Source: Candidatus Eremiobacteraceae bacterium (lineage in GTDB: Bacteria; Vulcanimicrobiota; Vulcanimicrobiia; Eremiobacterales; Eremiobacteraceae). Taken from it: a stretch of DNA of 47,268 nt. The stretch is from NCBI GenBank assembly GCA_036511855.1, contig DATCBN010000065.1, positions 1 through 47,268 on the forward strand. Direction: 5' to 3'. A program made the position numbers and the translations under genes. Within the stretch, counting starts at the first letter, position 1. The number at the start of each line of letters is the position of its first letter. Under the pieces are notes generated by a model. The model made no database searches and was not told the origin of the DNA. It worked only from the letters and a program-made list of their open reading frames with translations. This document shows, in pieces, positions 27,801 to 35,700 of this stretch.

Positions 27801-27949
27801 CAAGCCTGTGGTACGTGGACGGCGCCTTACAGACGCTCTCCGGTCTTGTGGAAAGCGCGGACACGGCGCCGACCGCCGATGAAGTGAAAGCATTCACCAT
27901 GGACAAGGCGATCTATGATTCGGATGTGCGGCGCCTCACGGCCCTGTAG
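24881..27949 (+). CDS. Large exported Asp-box (BNR/VPS10-sortilin-type) beta-propeller protein, copy 2
   Basis: The 1022-residue paralogue of the gene at 15295 has the same order of blocks: FRGGRSVAATGVPGNPTLFYFGAVAGGVWKT is cognate to GGRVSAVAGVGDDPKTYYLGAAGGGVWKT of copy 1, split here only by a few changes. Asp boxes include SVDAGATWQH, TTDGAKTWQK, SDDGGANWKL, TADGGATWRA and THDGGKSWRL. The signal peptide is MMTNIVRGAALFAGAVLAFV. ATG 24881 follows an A-rich leader with no clear ribosome site; GTG 24854 is an alternative. The TAG stop (27947-27949) lies inside palindromic repeat copy B, so the present C-terminus may have been set by insertion of that element. Function unknown; hydrolase activity is not evident. 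Confidence 0.87.
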   Translation: MMTNIVRGAALFAGAVLAFVTAVAASGAPVPAGAAGPVNPAFLSGLHWRLVGPFRGGRSVAATGVPGNPTLFYFGAVAGGVWKTNDAGRTWKPIFDGQPIASIGAISVAPSNPSVIYVGSGEADMRSDISYGDGVYRSVDAGATWQHVGLADTRQIGRIIVDPTNPDIAFVAALGHGYGPNAERGVFRTTDGAKTWQKVLYKDENTGAIDLAFDPADPHTVFAALWQTRRPPWSVYPPSNGPGTGLYVSHDSGATWLHITGHGFPSTGLGRIGIAMTPSDPNRVYAIVDAKAGGLYRSDDGGANWKLQDPDQRLWGRGWYFCSIVADPKDADTVYVSDTAFYRSSDGGTHFTAIKGSPDGDDFHQPWIDPTEPARMVLASDQGTSITLNGGVTWSSWFNQPTGQFYHVATDDRYPFDLFGAQQDNGAAVAATQSDALGLTSSDWSAIVAGGESGSIAPDMDDPDIVYGDNVTKENLANHQIQSLDPTITYKQLFRDEWTLPLIFSKTDPRVLYYGRQVVFRTADGGATWRAISPDLTRQDPGVPATLDAPTAADNLGTGPRRGVVYTIAPSPIKGGEIWAGTDDGKIWITQDEGGRWRDVTPAQLGPWSKVGIIEASAYDSMTAYAAVDRHRLDDVRPYIYRTHDGGKSWRLVSTGIPVGAFVNAVREDPVRPRLLYAGTELGVYVSFDDGARWQPLQLDLPVTPVRDLAIRRGSLAIATHGRGFWVLDDLSPLYQVTSRMAADQTRLFAPEIAVRVRPHGDPGERLPPEEPAGQNRPVGAYIDYFIGRSAANKPVVLDIRDAAGSLVRRFASTDRARPIDEDSLDFPSFWAVPVAPPSAAPGMHRYLWNFAYAAPDILGEPPFGPGGQDGVTAAPGTYTVSLSAGERTYSQPLTVEADPRVKVSTADLLAQFRLARSIEALRVQVALSTARAKAARARSSATDRTQKQFDAIIGGPPEGSPDNSVGTPSQDYSSLWYVDGALQTLSGLVESADTAPTADEVKAFTMDKAIYDSDVRRLTAL

Positions 27950-28016
27950 GAGGGCAAGCATCGCTTGCCCAGATATGTAGGAGCCGACCTTTATGGTCGG
28001 CTCTGCTCACCCCTAC
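27945..28016. repeat. Palindromic interspersed repeat, copy B (mosaic)
   Basis: This copy starts TGTAGGAG with the GGGCAAGC/GCTTGCCC hairpin. It then restarts with TGTAGGAG and a different hairpin, GAGCCGACC (27981-27989) and GGTCGGCTC (27995-28003), and ends GCTCACCCCTAC. The first cap supplies the TAG stop codon of the propeller gene at 24881. It lies between convergent genes. Confidence 0.85.
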
Positions 28017-28032
28017 GATTCGAACGCGACGG

Positions 28033-29532
28033 TTAATCGTGCTCGATGACCGCTTTCGCCGACGACTTCTTCGACTTCGGCGGCAGCGGAGTCCAGTGAT
28101 GACGGAAGTGCTGGTTGTTGTACGCCACGTCGAAGTTAGACGTGAGCTGCTGTCCGAATTGCGGGATCGCGAGCCCGCCCGCGGGCACGTACATCGCCTC
28201 GTCAAATACTCCGCCGGTCGGCGCGTTCGCCACGGCGAACACGCTCCACGCCAGATCGTTGACGAACCCGGTGGTGATATAGTCACCAACCATGAGGCCG
28301 TTCTGGCTCTGCGGCAGCCAGTCCAGTTTCATGGGACCGGCCAACACGATCGCCGGATTCCAGCTCGATCCGCCGTTGTGCGATGAGACGAACCCGACGC
28401 CCAATTGGCACGTGAACTCGGTGCAATTCACGTTCGAGAAGAAATAGAAGTAGACGCCGATGTTGGCCGTCTGTCCGGATGTGCCGGGCTGAACGCCAAA
28501 TCCGGGGTCAAAGTGGTCGACGACGGAATCTTTCGCATCGATCGGCACCCGCTTGACCGGCGTCCACGTGAGGCCGTCCATCGACGTCGTATACACGATG
28601 TCGTTCGAGGTGCAATTGAAACCCCGAAACCGGCAGTCTTCCCAGGAGACGTAGATCTTGCCGTTTGCGTCCATGGATGCCGACGGAAGCGGGCTCGCGC
28701 GGACTCCGCCGGGATCGCCGCCCCAAAAGACTTCAGCCACGTTCACGAGGCCCGACCAAGAATGGCCGCCGTCGGTGGACCGATAGGCGCCGATCCCCTC
28801 GCCGCCTTCAATCGGAACGATGACCGTGCCGTTGGGTTGGACCAGCGGTTCGCCGCCCAGGCCCGCGTCTTGATTTTGGGTGGTGAGCGGACGCGACCAT
28901 GTGGCGCCCCCGTCCGACGATTTGCTCATCATGATGAGATCGCCGCCCGCGGGTTCATCCCATTCGTTGTAGCAGTGACCGTAAAACGGACTCGTCGGCG
29001 TGTTGTCGCACGTGACCCAGTTCTTGTCGGCCGACTGCGTGCGCGGTGCTATGCCGACGGGTCGAAGCCAGTGGATGCCGTCGGATGATCTGCTGATGAG
29101 CACGGCCGGCGACGATGGTAGATTGTTGGAGATCGGCAGCGAGCTCACCAGCCAGACGCCATGTCTGCGGTCGTATGCGACGGAAGGATCGCTCACCGCA
29201 TCGTATTTGTTGTTTGGATTCTGAGCCTTCGTGATGCCCGGCAAGAAACCGAATTTCCACGTCGCGCCCGCATCTTTCGATGTGGCCCAACCGATGTCGG
29301 CACCGCCGCCGTCCACGACACGGCCGGTTTGAAACGCGCTGACGATGATGTTGCCAAAGGTCGTCGTCTCTGGCTCCACTTCCGTCTTGTGCTGGCTTGA
29401 AGGATTGGTGAACGGGTCGGCGCTCACTTTTATGAGAGTGGGCGCCGCAAAAACCGGCGCCGCCGATGATGCCACGCTCGACGTGACGAGAACCGCAACA
29501 GCGGCCACGAAGATGGCTGATTTATGATGCAC
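28033..29532 (-). CDS. Exported sialidase-fold (BNR repeat) protein
   Basis: The 499-residue protein has a signal peptide (MHHKSAIFVAAVAVLVTSSVASSAAPVFA) and Asp boxes TSKDAGATWKF, SSDGIHWLRP, SSDGGATWSRP and STDGGHSWSGL, consistent with a six-bladed sialidase-like propeller. The sialidase Arg triad and catalytic Tyr/Glu cannot be assigned with confidence, so true sialidase activity is doubtful. The start is GTG 29532, 10 nt after AGGAGGAG (plus-strand 29543-29550). It is the third Asp-box protein within 14 kb and lies downstream of the S10 carboxypeptidase pair on the same strand, separated by 134 nt with a hairpin. Confidence 0.82.
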   Translation of the reverse strand: MHHKSAIFVAAVAVLVTSSVASSAAPVFAAPTLIKVSADPFTNPSSQHKTEVEPETTTFGNIIVSAFQTGRVVDGGGADIGWATSKDAGATWKFGFLPGITKAQNPNNKYDAVSDPSVAYDRRHGVWLVSSLPISNNLPSSPAVLISRSSDGIHWLRPVGIAPRTQSADKNWVTCDNTPTSPFYGHCYNEWDEPAGGDLIMMSKSSDGGATWSRPLTTQNQDAGLGGEPLVQPNGTVIVPIEGGEGIGAYRSTDGGHSWSGLVNVAEVFWGGDPGGVRASPLPSASMDANGKIYVSWEDCRFRGFNCTSNDIVYTTSMDGLTWTPVKRVPIDAKDSVVDHFDPGFGVQPGTSGQTANIGVYFYFFSNVNCTEFTCQLGVGFVSSHNGGSSWNPAIVLAGPMKLDWLPQSQNGLMVGDYITTGFVNDLAWSVFAVANAPTGGVFDEAMYVPAGGLAIPQFGQQLTSNFDVAYNNQHFRHHWTPLPPKSKKSSAKAVIEHD

Positions 29533-29606
29533 GCTAAAATCGCTCCTCCTATGAGTGGTTCTCGACGAGGTACGGTCGATGCAAGCAGGTTCCCTTCGCG
29601 CACGAC

Positions 29607-29636
29607 AACGCCCGCGACCTACGGCACGGGCGTTGG
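29607..29636 (-). terminator. Hairpin after the S10 carboxypeptidase pair
   Basis: Arms CAACGCCCG (29607-29615) and CGGGCGTTG (29628-29636) are perfectly complementary with a 12-nt loop. They lie 31 nt past the stop of the downstream carboxypeptidase. No U-tract follows on the minus strand, so it may be an mRNA-stabilising hairpin and not an intrinsic terminator. Confidence 0.35.
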
Positions 29637-29666
29637 GGCTAATGGCTGGGCGGTCTACTTCGCGGA

Positions 29667-31211
29667 TCAGGGCGAGAGCACGCTGTCGTACCAGCGCGCG
29701 AGATCGGACTTGAATTGTGCGAGTGCGGTGACGTTCATGTACACCATATGGCCCGATTCATAGAATCCGTAGGTGATGTGGTTGCGCAGCGACGGATCGA
29801 GCGCCATATGGTTGAGCGTATACACGGTCCCGAAGAACGGCGTGGCCATGTCGTAGTAGCCGTTTGCTGAAAATACGCGCAGGCGCGGATTTTGCGTCAT
29901 CGCGTCATGCAGATCTTGGACCACGTCGGGGATGGGTATCTGGTTGCCGTCGATGTTGTGCTTGAGGTCCCATTTCTGGTTGACGCCGACGTCCAGCGGG
30001 TCGTAGATGAGATCGGTCTGATATTTCAGCGAAGTGCGCACATAGTCGTTGAAAGCCGACACTTCGGCAGACGCCGAACCGGAGCTGCCGGGATCGTAGT
30101 CCGGGAAGCTGCCCACGGCCCTACCGTCGATCCCGAGGTAGCGGGCGTCAAGCCGGCCCGTGGTGCGGTATTGATCGCGCAGAAGCTCTTTTTCAAACTC
30201 GCCGGCTTCGACGCGCAGGTCGGCATGCCGGTAGAATTGTTCGCTGATGCCGGTGAATTCATAAAGCTTGTGGACGACGTCGTCGCGCTCGCTCTTCCCT
30301 AGGCTCGCGCCTTTGAGCAGCGCATCGGCATATTCGCCCAACGCGAAGTCCTCGACTTGCTGCACGAGCGCCGTGAGGCTGGCAGGTCTATGCGGCAATT
30401 TGTTGTGGTACCACGCGACGGCGGCCTCGGTCGGCAAGTACCCGATATAGGCCGCGTCGAGCCCGTCGCCGTCTATGAACTCGGTGCCGTAGTTCAACGC
30501 GGACGAGAGCAAAACCACGCCGTTCAAGTCCATGCCGCTTTGCTGCAGCATGTTCGACAGCACGGCCGAGCGTGTGGTGCCGTACGATTCTCCGAACAAG
30601 AATTTCGGCGAATTCCAGCGGCTGTTCTGCGTGATGTACCGTTGGACGAACTGCCTGAACGCGCGTCCGTCCTGATCCACGCCGTAGAATTGATCCGGCG
30701 TGGAGCCGCCCATGAGCCGGCTAAAACCGGTGCCGGGCGCGTCGACGAACACCATGTCGGTCTTGTCGAGCAGGCTGTATTCGTTGTCGACGAGACTGTA
30801 AGGCGCTGGGCCTGTGAACTGCGCGTTGGCGATGACGACGCGCTTTGGACCAAACGATGCCATGCGCAACCAGACAGTAGACGAACCCGGACCGCCGTTG
30901 TAGAAAAACGTGACCGGCCGCGTGCTCAAGTTCGAGATGCCGTCAGCGGTGTACGCGACGTAGAACATGCTGCAGGTCGGCCCGCCCTTGGCGTCGCGCA
31001 GCGTGATCGTGCCGGCGGTCGCCGTGTAGGGAATGGTCTTTCCGGCCAGCGTCAGCGAATCGTGGGTCGACGAGTCGCCGGTCTCTCCGCCTGCCGCGGG
31101 CGCAGCCGCCGGCTGCGGTGATGCAGGACCGGGAGGAGCGGCCGCGGCGAACGCGGGCGCCGCCGCGCCGAACAGCATGGTGAATGTGAGGACTGCAAGC
31201 AACGATTTCAT
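29667..31211 (-). CDS. Exported S10 serine carboxypeptidase, tandem copy 2
   Basis: The 514-residue protein has a signal peptide (MKSLLAVLTFTMLFGAAAPAFA) and a Pro/Ala-rich linker (25-45). The S10 fold follows: oxyanion motif FFYNGGPGSS (102-111), nucleophile elbow GESYG with Ser209, Asp454 in NGYYDMATP, and His488 in ESGHMVY. It would remove C-terminal amino acids from peptides outside the cytoplasm, preferably at acidic pH by family habit. ATG 31211 follows TTTGGAG by 5 nt; the longer open frame overlaps the upstream gene and is not used. The upstream paralogue ends 32 nt before, so the two form an operon. Confidence 0.92.
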   Translation of the reverse strand: MKSLLAVLTFTMLFGAAAPAFAAAAPPGPASPQPAAAPAAGGETGDSSTHDSLTLAGKTIPYTATAGTITLRDAKGGPTCSMFYVAYTADGISNLSTRPVTFFYNGGPGSSTVWLRMASFGPKRVVIANAQFTGPAPYSLVDNEYSLLDKTDMVFVDAPGTGFSRLMGGSTPDQFYGVDQDGRAFRQFVQRYITQNSRWNSPKFLFGESYGTTRSAVLSNMLQQSGMDLNGVVLLSSALNYGTEFIDGDGLDAAYIGYLPTEAAVAWYHNKLPHRPASLTALVQQVEDFALGEYADALLKGASLGKSERDDVVHKLYEFTGISEQFYRHADLRVEAGEFEKELLRDQYRTTGRLDARYLGIDGRAVGSFPDYDPGSSGSASAEVSAFNDYVRTSLKYQTDLIYDPLDVGVNQKWDLKHNIDGNQIPIPDVVQDLHDAMTQNPRLRVFSANGYYDMATPFFGTVYTLNHMALDPSLRNHITYGFYESGHMVYMNVTALAQFKSDLARWYDSVLSP

Positions 31212-31243
31212 CTGTGCTCCAAACGGGGTCGTTTCGCGGCGAA

Positions 31244-32773
31244 TCATGAGTGCAGGACCGAATCGTACCACTTGGAGAGGTCCGACTTGAACTGTGCGAG
31301 CGCCGCAGCATGCAGATACACCATATGCCCCGAGCCGTAGTACCTGAAGGAGATGTTGCCGCGCAACGTTGGATCGAGCGCCATGTGGTCGAGCACGTAT
31401 TCGGTCGCGAAGAACGGCGTGGCCATATCGTAGTACCCGTTCGCGGAAAACACGCGAAGCTGAGGATTTTGCGTCATGGCGTCATGCAGGTCTTGGACGA
31501 CGTCCGGCCACGGGATCTGGTTGCCGTCGATGTTGTGGGTTTGATCCCAATCCGGGCTGATTTCGCCATAGTTCGTCGCCTTGTAGAAAAGGTCGGTCTG
31601 ATACTTGAGATCGCCGCGCACGTAGCTATTGAACGCGGACACGTATGCCGATGCAAACGCGGTATCCGCAGGGTCGTAGTCGGGCGTATCTCCCGTGGCT
31701 TTGCCGTCGATGCCCAGGAAGCGGCCATCGAGACGGCCGGTTATGCGAAACTGATCGCGAAGGAGTTCTTTCTCGAATTCACCCGGCTCTACGCGCAGAT
31801 CCGCGTGGCGATAGAAGTCTTCGCTGATGCCGGTGTACGAGTGCAGTTTGCGGGCGATCGCACTTCGGTCGGCATCGCTCAGCGTGTTGCCCTTAAGCAG
31901 CGCGTGGGCGTAGTCGCCTAAGGCGAATTGCCGGACGTCGCGGAGAAACGCGGCTTCATCGGGCGGCCGGTTGGGAACTTTGTTGTGATACCACGCGATT
32001 GCGGCCTCCGTCGGCAGATAGCCTATGTATTCGGTGTCGAGCCCGTCGCCGCCGAAGTCGGTCGCATAGTTGAGAATCGTCGAGAGCAGGACGACGCCGT
32101 TGAAGTCCATGCCGTCTTGTTGAAGCAGATTGACGAGGACGGCGGAGCGAGTCGTGCCGTACGATTCGCCGAACAGAAATTTCGGCGAGTTCCAGCGCCC
32201 GTTCTTTGAGACGTAGGTTTCGACGAACTGCTTGAACGCACGGGCGTCTTGATCCACGCCGTAGAAGTCGGCGGGTTTGGAGAACCCGACGAGCCGGCTA
32301 AAGCCCGTGCCAGGCGCATCGACGAACACGAGGTCCGATTTATCCAACAAGCTATAGCTGTTATCGACGAGCCGGTAAGGAGCGGGCGCCGTGTGCTGTG
32401 CGTCCGCCGAGAGCACCCGTTTCGGAGCGAACGATCCCATTCTCAACCAGACGCTGGACGAGCCGGGGCCGCCGTTATAGAAAAATGTGACCGGCCGCCG
32501 GTTGAGGTCGACATTGCCGTCCTCGGTGAAGGCGGTATAGAACATGCTGCACGTGGGTTTGCTATGCGCGTCTTTGAGCACGATCGTTCCGGCCCGCGCT
32601 GAATATCGGATCTGCCTGCCGTCGATGCCGAGCGTCGCGTGCGTCACGGAATCCTTCGACGCGGGCACCGGCAGCGGCGAAGGTTTTTGCGACGGCGAAT
32701 CGTCGTCTGCGAATGCGGCGAGGCTCGAACCCAAAAACGCGCACAAAGCGAGAATACCGAGTGCTGCTTTCAC
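31244..32773 (-). CDS. Exported S10 serine carboxypeptidase, tandem copy 1
   Basis: The 509-residue protein is closely related to its downstream neighbour along the whole length. It has a signal peptide (MKAALGILALCAFLGSSLAAFA), FFYNGGPGSS (97-106), GESYG with Ser204, NGYYDMATP with Asp449, and GSGHMVY with His483. The start is GTG 32773, 5 nt after TTTTGGAG. The same leader precedes copy 2, so the duplication appears to have included the ribosome site. All catalytic residues are kept in both copies, which argues for two working enzymes with different preferences. Confidence 0.92.
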   Translation of the reverse strand: MKAALGILALCAFLGSSLAAFADDDSPSQKPSPLPVPASKDSVTHATLGIDGRQIRYSARAGTIVLKDAHSKPTCSMFYTAFTEDGNVDLNRRPVTFFYNGGPGSSSVWLRMGSFAPKRVLSADAQHTAPAPYRLVDNSYSLLDKSDLVFVDAPGTGFSRLVGFSKPADFYGVDQDARAFKQFVETYVSKNGRWNSPKFLFGESYGTTRSAVLVNLLQQDGMDFNGVVLLSTILNYATDFGGDGLDTEYIGYLPTEAAIAWYHNKVPNRPPDEAAFLRDVRQFALGDYAHALLKGNTLSDADRSAIARKLHSYTGISEDFYRHADLRVEPGEFEKELLRDQFRITGRLDGRFLGIDGKATGDTPDYDPADTAFASAYVSAFNSYVRGDLKYQTDLFYKATNYGEISPDWDQTHNIDGNQIPWPDVVQDLHDAMTQNPQLRVFSANGYYDMATPFFATEYVLDHMALDPTLRGNISFRYYGSGHMVYLHAAALAQFKSDLSKWYDSVLHS

Positions 32774-33041
32774 GATGACTCCAAAACGAGATGAAGCGGG
32801 CCGCGCTGGCGGTCATCGCGGCGTTCGCATCGTGGAATGAACGGACCTTCGCATCGCGCCGCGATCGCCGACACCGCTACTTGTTGTGCGTCATAGTGCT
32901 GAGGAAAATGGCGCGGGCCGGGTATCAGGCTTCTGCAAGCTCGGTACCGCTTCGCAGTGCGATGAATCGTTGGACCCAATTTCCGCGCAGCGTTAGGGGA
33001 TTCACTTCGCACATCCGAATCGAGATATCACGGAGGCCGCA

Positions 33042-33239
33042 GTGATTCAATTCATCGGTTTGATCGTCGAGATCGTCACCAGTCTATTGTCCGGCGCTCC
33101 GGCGCACGTCACCGGCGCGCCGGCCGGAGTCAGCGGCGGCGGCCCGGTCGGGCGGCCGCTCCCTCATCCGCAGCCCATTTCCGTACGGCCCGCGATCGTG
33201 CCCATCCCTTCTCGACAAGCGCACGACGAAGTCAATTAG
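33042..33239 (+). CDS. Small hypothetical protein with hydrophobic N-terminus
   Basis: A 65-codon frame begins at GTG 33042, 5 nt after GGAGG (33032-33036). The product starts with a hydrophobic stretch (MIQFIGLIVEIVTSLLSG) and continues Gly/Pro-rich (GVSGGGPVGRPLPHPQP). It could be a small membrane or exported peptide. It converges with the aldo/keto reductase gene, overlapping its end by 8 nt. The good ribosome site and GTG start, common in this genome, are the main support; no homologue is recognised. The 268 nt before it hold nothing else I can identify. Confidence 0.4.
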   Translation: MIQFIGLIVEIVTSLLSGAPAHVTGAPAGVSGGGPVGRPLPHPQPISVRPAIVPIPSRQAHDEVN

Positions 33240-34062
33240 TCGGAAGCGGACCCACGCGTACGCGGTTCGGATGCGCCGCGCTTATGGCAGCGACGTCGCT
33301 TGCGCTGAGGTCGAGCGTCAACGCGGCCGCGTTGGCCGCCACGTGCGACAGACGCGAAGCTTTTGGAATCGCGAAGACCGACGGATCACGCGTGAGGTAG
33401 CTCAGCGCGACGGCGTGCGGCGTCACGCCGCGCTGCCGCGCGATATCGGCTAAGACCGCGAACTTCTTGTCGTCTGGGTCAAGTGCGGGCTGGCCAAGCG
33501 GCGTGTAGGCCACGAGCGCGCAGCCGTACTCGCGCACCCAAGGTAATTCGTGATCCTCAACCGTGCGTTCGTCCAGATTATAGAGCACTTGGTCGCACGC
33601 GATTTTGTGCGTGGCCAGTCCTGCAGCAGCTTCGCGAAGATCCCACGGGTCGAGATTGCTGACGCCGAACGACCGGATCTTGCCTTCATCGACGAGCCGC
33701 TCGAAGGCGGACATCGTCTCCCCGATCGGCACGTCGCCCCGCCAGTGAAGGAGATAGCAGTCGAGATAGTCCGTGCCGAGCCTGCGCAGCGATCGCGCGC
33801 ACGCACCCGCAACACCCTTTGCGTGCGCGTTCTGCGGCAATACCTTTGAGACGATGAAGAGCGACTCACGCGCCACGCCGCGGATTGCTTTTCCTACCAG
33901 CTCTTCCGACTTGCCGGCGCCGTACATCTCAGCCGTGTCGATGTGCGTGAGTCCGAGTTCGATCCCGCGCCGAAGCGCATCCGGATCGGGGACGGGCCAA
34001 GATCCTTGACCGATTCGCGGAACGAGTGGGCCGGACGGGCCAAACGGTTTAGTTGCTTGCAA
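33232..34062 (-). CDS. Aldo/keto reductase
   Basis: This 276-residue TIM-barrel oxidoreductase has the AKR catalytic tetrad: Asp42 and Tyr47 in HIDTAEMYG, Lys73 in FIVSKVLP, and His106 in YLLHWRG. The C-terminal FAIPKASRLSHVAANAAAL is the NADPH-binding part. It reduces aldehydes or ketones, substrate unknown. The start is inferred as TTG 34062 (MQATKPFGPSGPLVPRIGQG), because the family opening falls exactly there and any earlier start would be antisense-like sequence inside the aminotransferase gene. It overlaps that gene by 14 nt, which implies coupled translation. Confidence 0.88.
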   Translation of the reverse strand: MQATKPFGPSGPLVPRIGQGSWPVPDPDALRRGIELGLTHIDTAEMYGAGKSEELVGKAIRGVARESLFIVSKVLPQNAHAKGVAGACARSLRRLGTDYLDCYLLHWRGDVPIGETMSAFERLVDEGKIRSFGVSNLDPWDLREAAAGLATHKIACDQVLYNLDERTVEDHELPWVREYGCALVAYTPLGQPALDPDDKKFAVLADIARQRGVTPHAVALSYLTRDPSVFAIPKASRLSHVAANAAALTLDLSASDVAAISAAHPNRVRVGPLPTN

Positions 34063-35185
34063 GCGCCGCCGCCCGGCCCGGCTTGAGATACTCCTCGAAG
34101 CGACTGACGGCGGCAGGCATGTCTCGACGGCCGAATCCCACGCGGAAGTGCGCGTCGCCGAATTCAAGCTCGGCGCTCGGCAACAAAAGCACGCCGCTTT
34201 CTCGGACCACGTCGTCGCAGAATTTCGCGGTGCCCGAAGCGCCCTGATATCGCACAAGACCCACTGTGCTCGCGCGCGGCCGCTGCCATCGGAACAGATC
34301 GCCGTGGCGTTCCAAGAACGCGTCGAGGAGACGAAGATTTGACACGACGAGCTCGAGGCTTCGTCCGTGCAGTTCGTGCCGGTTGCGAAGCGCGATGCCG
34401 GCGAGGAACTCGTCTGTGGCTCCGTTGCAAAGGCTCAGGTAGTCTTTGAGGCGCGCCATGCGCGTGAGCAGATCCCGCTCGCGCGATACGGCCCAGCCCA
34501 CGCGAACGCCGGGCAGACCGAACGTCTTCGAGAGGCCGCCCACCGAAATCGCGCGCTCGTACAGATCGACCGCGCCGGGCAGGCGTTCCGCCGGATATTG
34601 TTCGATGAACCGGAAGATCTCGTCGCTGAACAGCAAGATGCCTCGTTCGCGCAATAGCGCGACGACGGCGTCGAGCGTCGCCCGCGCCATGAGATATCCC
34701 GTGGGGTTATGGGGCGCGGTGATCATGACGGCCTTGGTGTTCGGGCGCAGCGCGCGTTTGAGATCGTCGACGTCGAGTTCCCATCCTCGCCGTTCGTCAC
34801 CGCACCATAACGTGACATCGCAGCCGATGCTCTTGGCCACTTCGTAATGCGACTGATAACACGGATGGTGGACGATCACGTGGTCGCCCGCCTCAAGCGC
34901 GCAGGTCATGAAGGCGAAGATCGCTTCCGAACTTCCGGCGTGCAGGAGCACATCGTCGGGCTGCACCCGGTCGAAGAGAGCGGCGACTCCGGCCCGGACC
35001 GAAGCGGCGCCGTTTGCCTCGACGTAGCCGAGCCGGAGCGCCGAACATTTCTCGCGTGCGTCGGCCTCCAGGCCGAGCAGTTCGGCGAGCGAGAGCGCTT
35101 CGCAGTCGGACGTGCAGAGCAGATACGGCGCGGCGAACTCGTAGCGCGCGAAATATCTTTCCAGCTTGAATGGTGCGAGCGTCAT
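34049..35185 (-). CDS. PLP-dependent aminotransferase, class I/II
   Basis: The 378-residue protein has the fold-type I pattern: APHNPTG with Asn160, FSDEIFR with Asp188, and the Schiff-base lysine Lys220 in GGLSKTFGLPGVRVGW. A C-terminal HFRVGFGR carries the substrate carboxylate Arg. It would transfer an amino group between an amino acid and a 2-oxo acid in the cytoplasm; the substrate is unresolved. It is the middle gene of a VOC protein, aminotransferase, aldo/keto reductase run, with 10 nt before it and an overlap after it, so the three are likely one operon. Confidence 0.92.
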   Translation of the reverse strand: MTLAPFKLERYFARYEFAAPYLLCTSDCEALSLAELLGLEADAREKCSALRLGYVEANGAASVRAGVAALFDRVQPDDVLLHAGSSEAIFAFMTCALEAGDHVIVHHPCYQSHYEVAKSIGCDVTLWCGDERRGWELDVDDLKRALRPNTKAVMITAPHNPTGYLMARATLDAVVALLRERGILLFSDEIFRFIEQYPAERLPGAVDLYERAISVGGLSKTFGLPGVRVGWAVSRERDLLTRMARLKDYLSLCNGATDEFLAGIALRNRHELHGRSLELVVSNLRLLDAFLERHGDLFRWQRPRASTVGLVRYQGASGTAKFCDDVVRESGVLLLPSAELEFGDAHFRVGFGRRDMPAAVSRFEEYLKPGRAAALASN

Positions 35186-35195
35186 GCGATCGGCT

Positions 35196-35645
35196 TCAAA
35201 AACCGTCCGCCGGCGTGTGCCGCGCGCAGAGTTCGAGATTCGTGCCGACGGCGTCTTCGAAGAACACGGCTGGATAGCTCGCCATGTCTTCGGAGAGCTC
35301 GATGCGCTTTGCGCCTAACTCGTGCAGGCGTTCGTGCATGCGATCGAGTTCGGTCCGCGACGCAACCCGAAAAGCGATGCGCGTCTTCGTCGGCCGCATG
35401 TCCGGATCTTCGATGATCCCGATGAAGAACGACGCCTTTCCGGGTTCGACTTCCTCGTAGTATTCCGCCACGTTGTATGGGCGTTCGTCGCTTGCCTCAA
35501 GCCACTCGCCGCCGGCATCGACGTGCGACCGGCGTTTGCGAGGCAGACCGATCTCCGGAAGAAACGCGTCGTAAAACGATTCGACCGCGGGAAGCGATTT
35601 CACCCGGACATCGATATGGTCGAATCCATGGAAGGAGTTGGGCAT
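35196..35645 (-). CDS. VOC-family (glyoxalase/dioxygenase-like) protein
   Basis: This 149-residue protein starts MPNSFHGFDHIDVRVKSL and has two beta-alpha-beta-beta-beta halves typical of the vicinal oxygen chelate fold. Candidate metal ligands are His in FDHIDV and Glu in GTNLELCARH. The reaction is unknown: glyoxalase, ring-cleavage or resistance functions are all possible in this family. ATG 35645 is preferred over an in-frame TTG at 35663. It is the first gene of the run with the aminotransferase and aldo/keto reductase. Confidence 0.82.
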   Translation of the reverse strand: MPNSFHGFDHIDVRVKSLPAVESFYDAFLPEIGLPRKRRSHVDAGGEWLEASDERPYNVAEYYEEVEPGKASFFIGIIEDPDMRPTKTRIAFRVASRTELDRMHERLHELGAKRIELSEDMASYPAVFFEDAVGTNLELCARHTPADGF

Positions 35646-35700
35646 GCCGAAGAATTGTCCCAAGCCGTTTGCCGCACCTTGGGCAGATTTCGGCGCGCAT

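Noticed and set aside
28033-29532. Calling the BNR protein a true sialidase
   Set aside because: Asp boxes are structural; the Arg triad and catalytic Tyr/Glu/Asp could not be located with confidence.
32791-33045. 84-codon frame with a hydrophobic N-terminus next to the S10 leader
   Set aside because: No ribosome site, Arg-rich remainder, and it overlaps the better supported GTG frame at 33042 in another phase.
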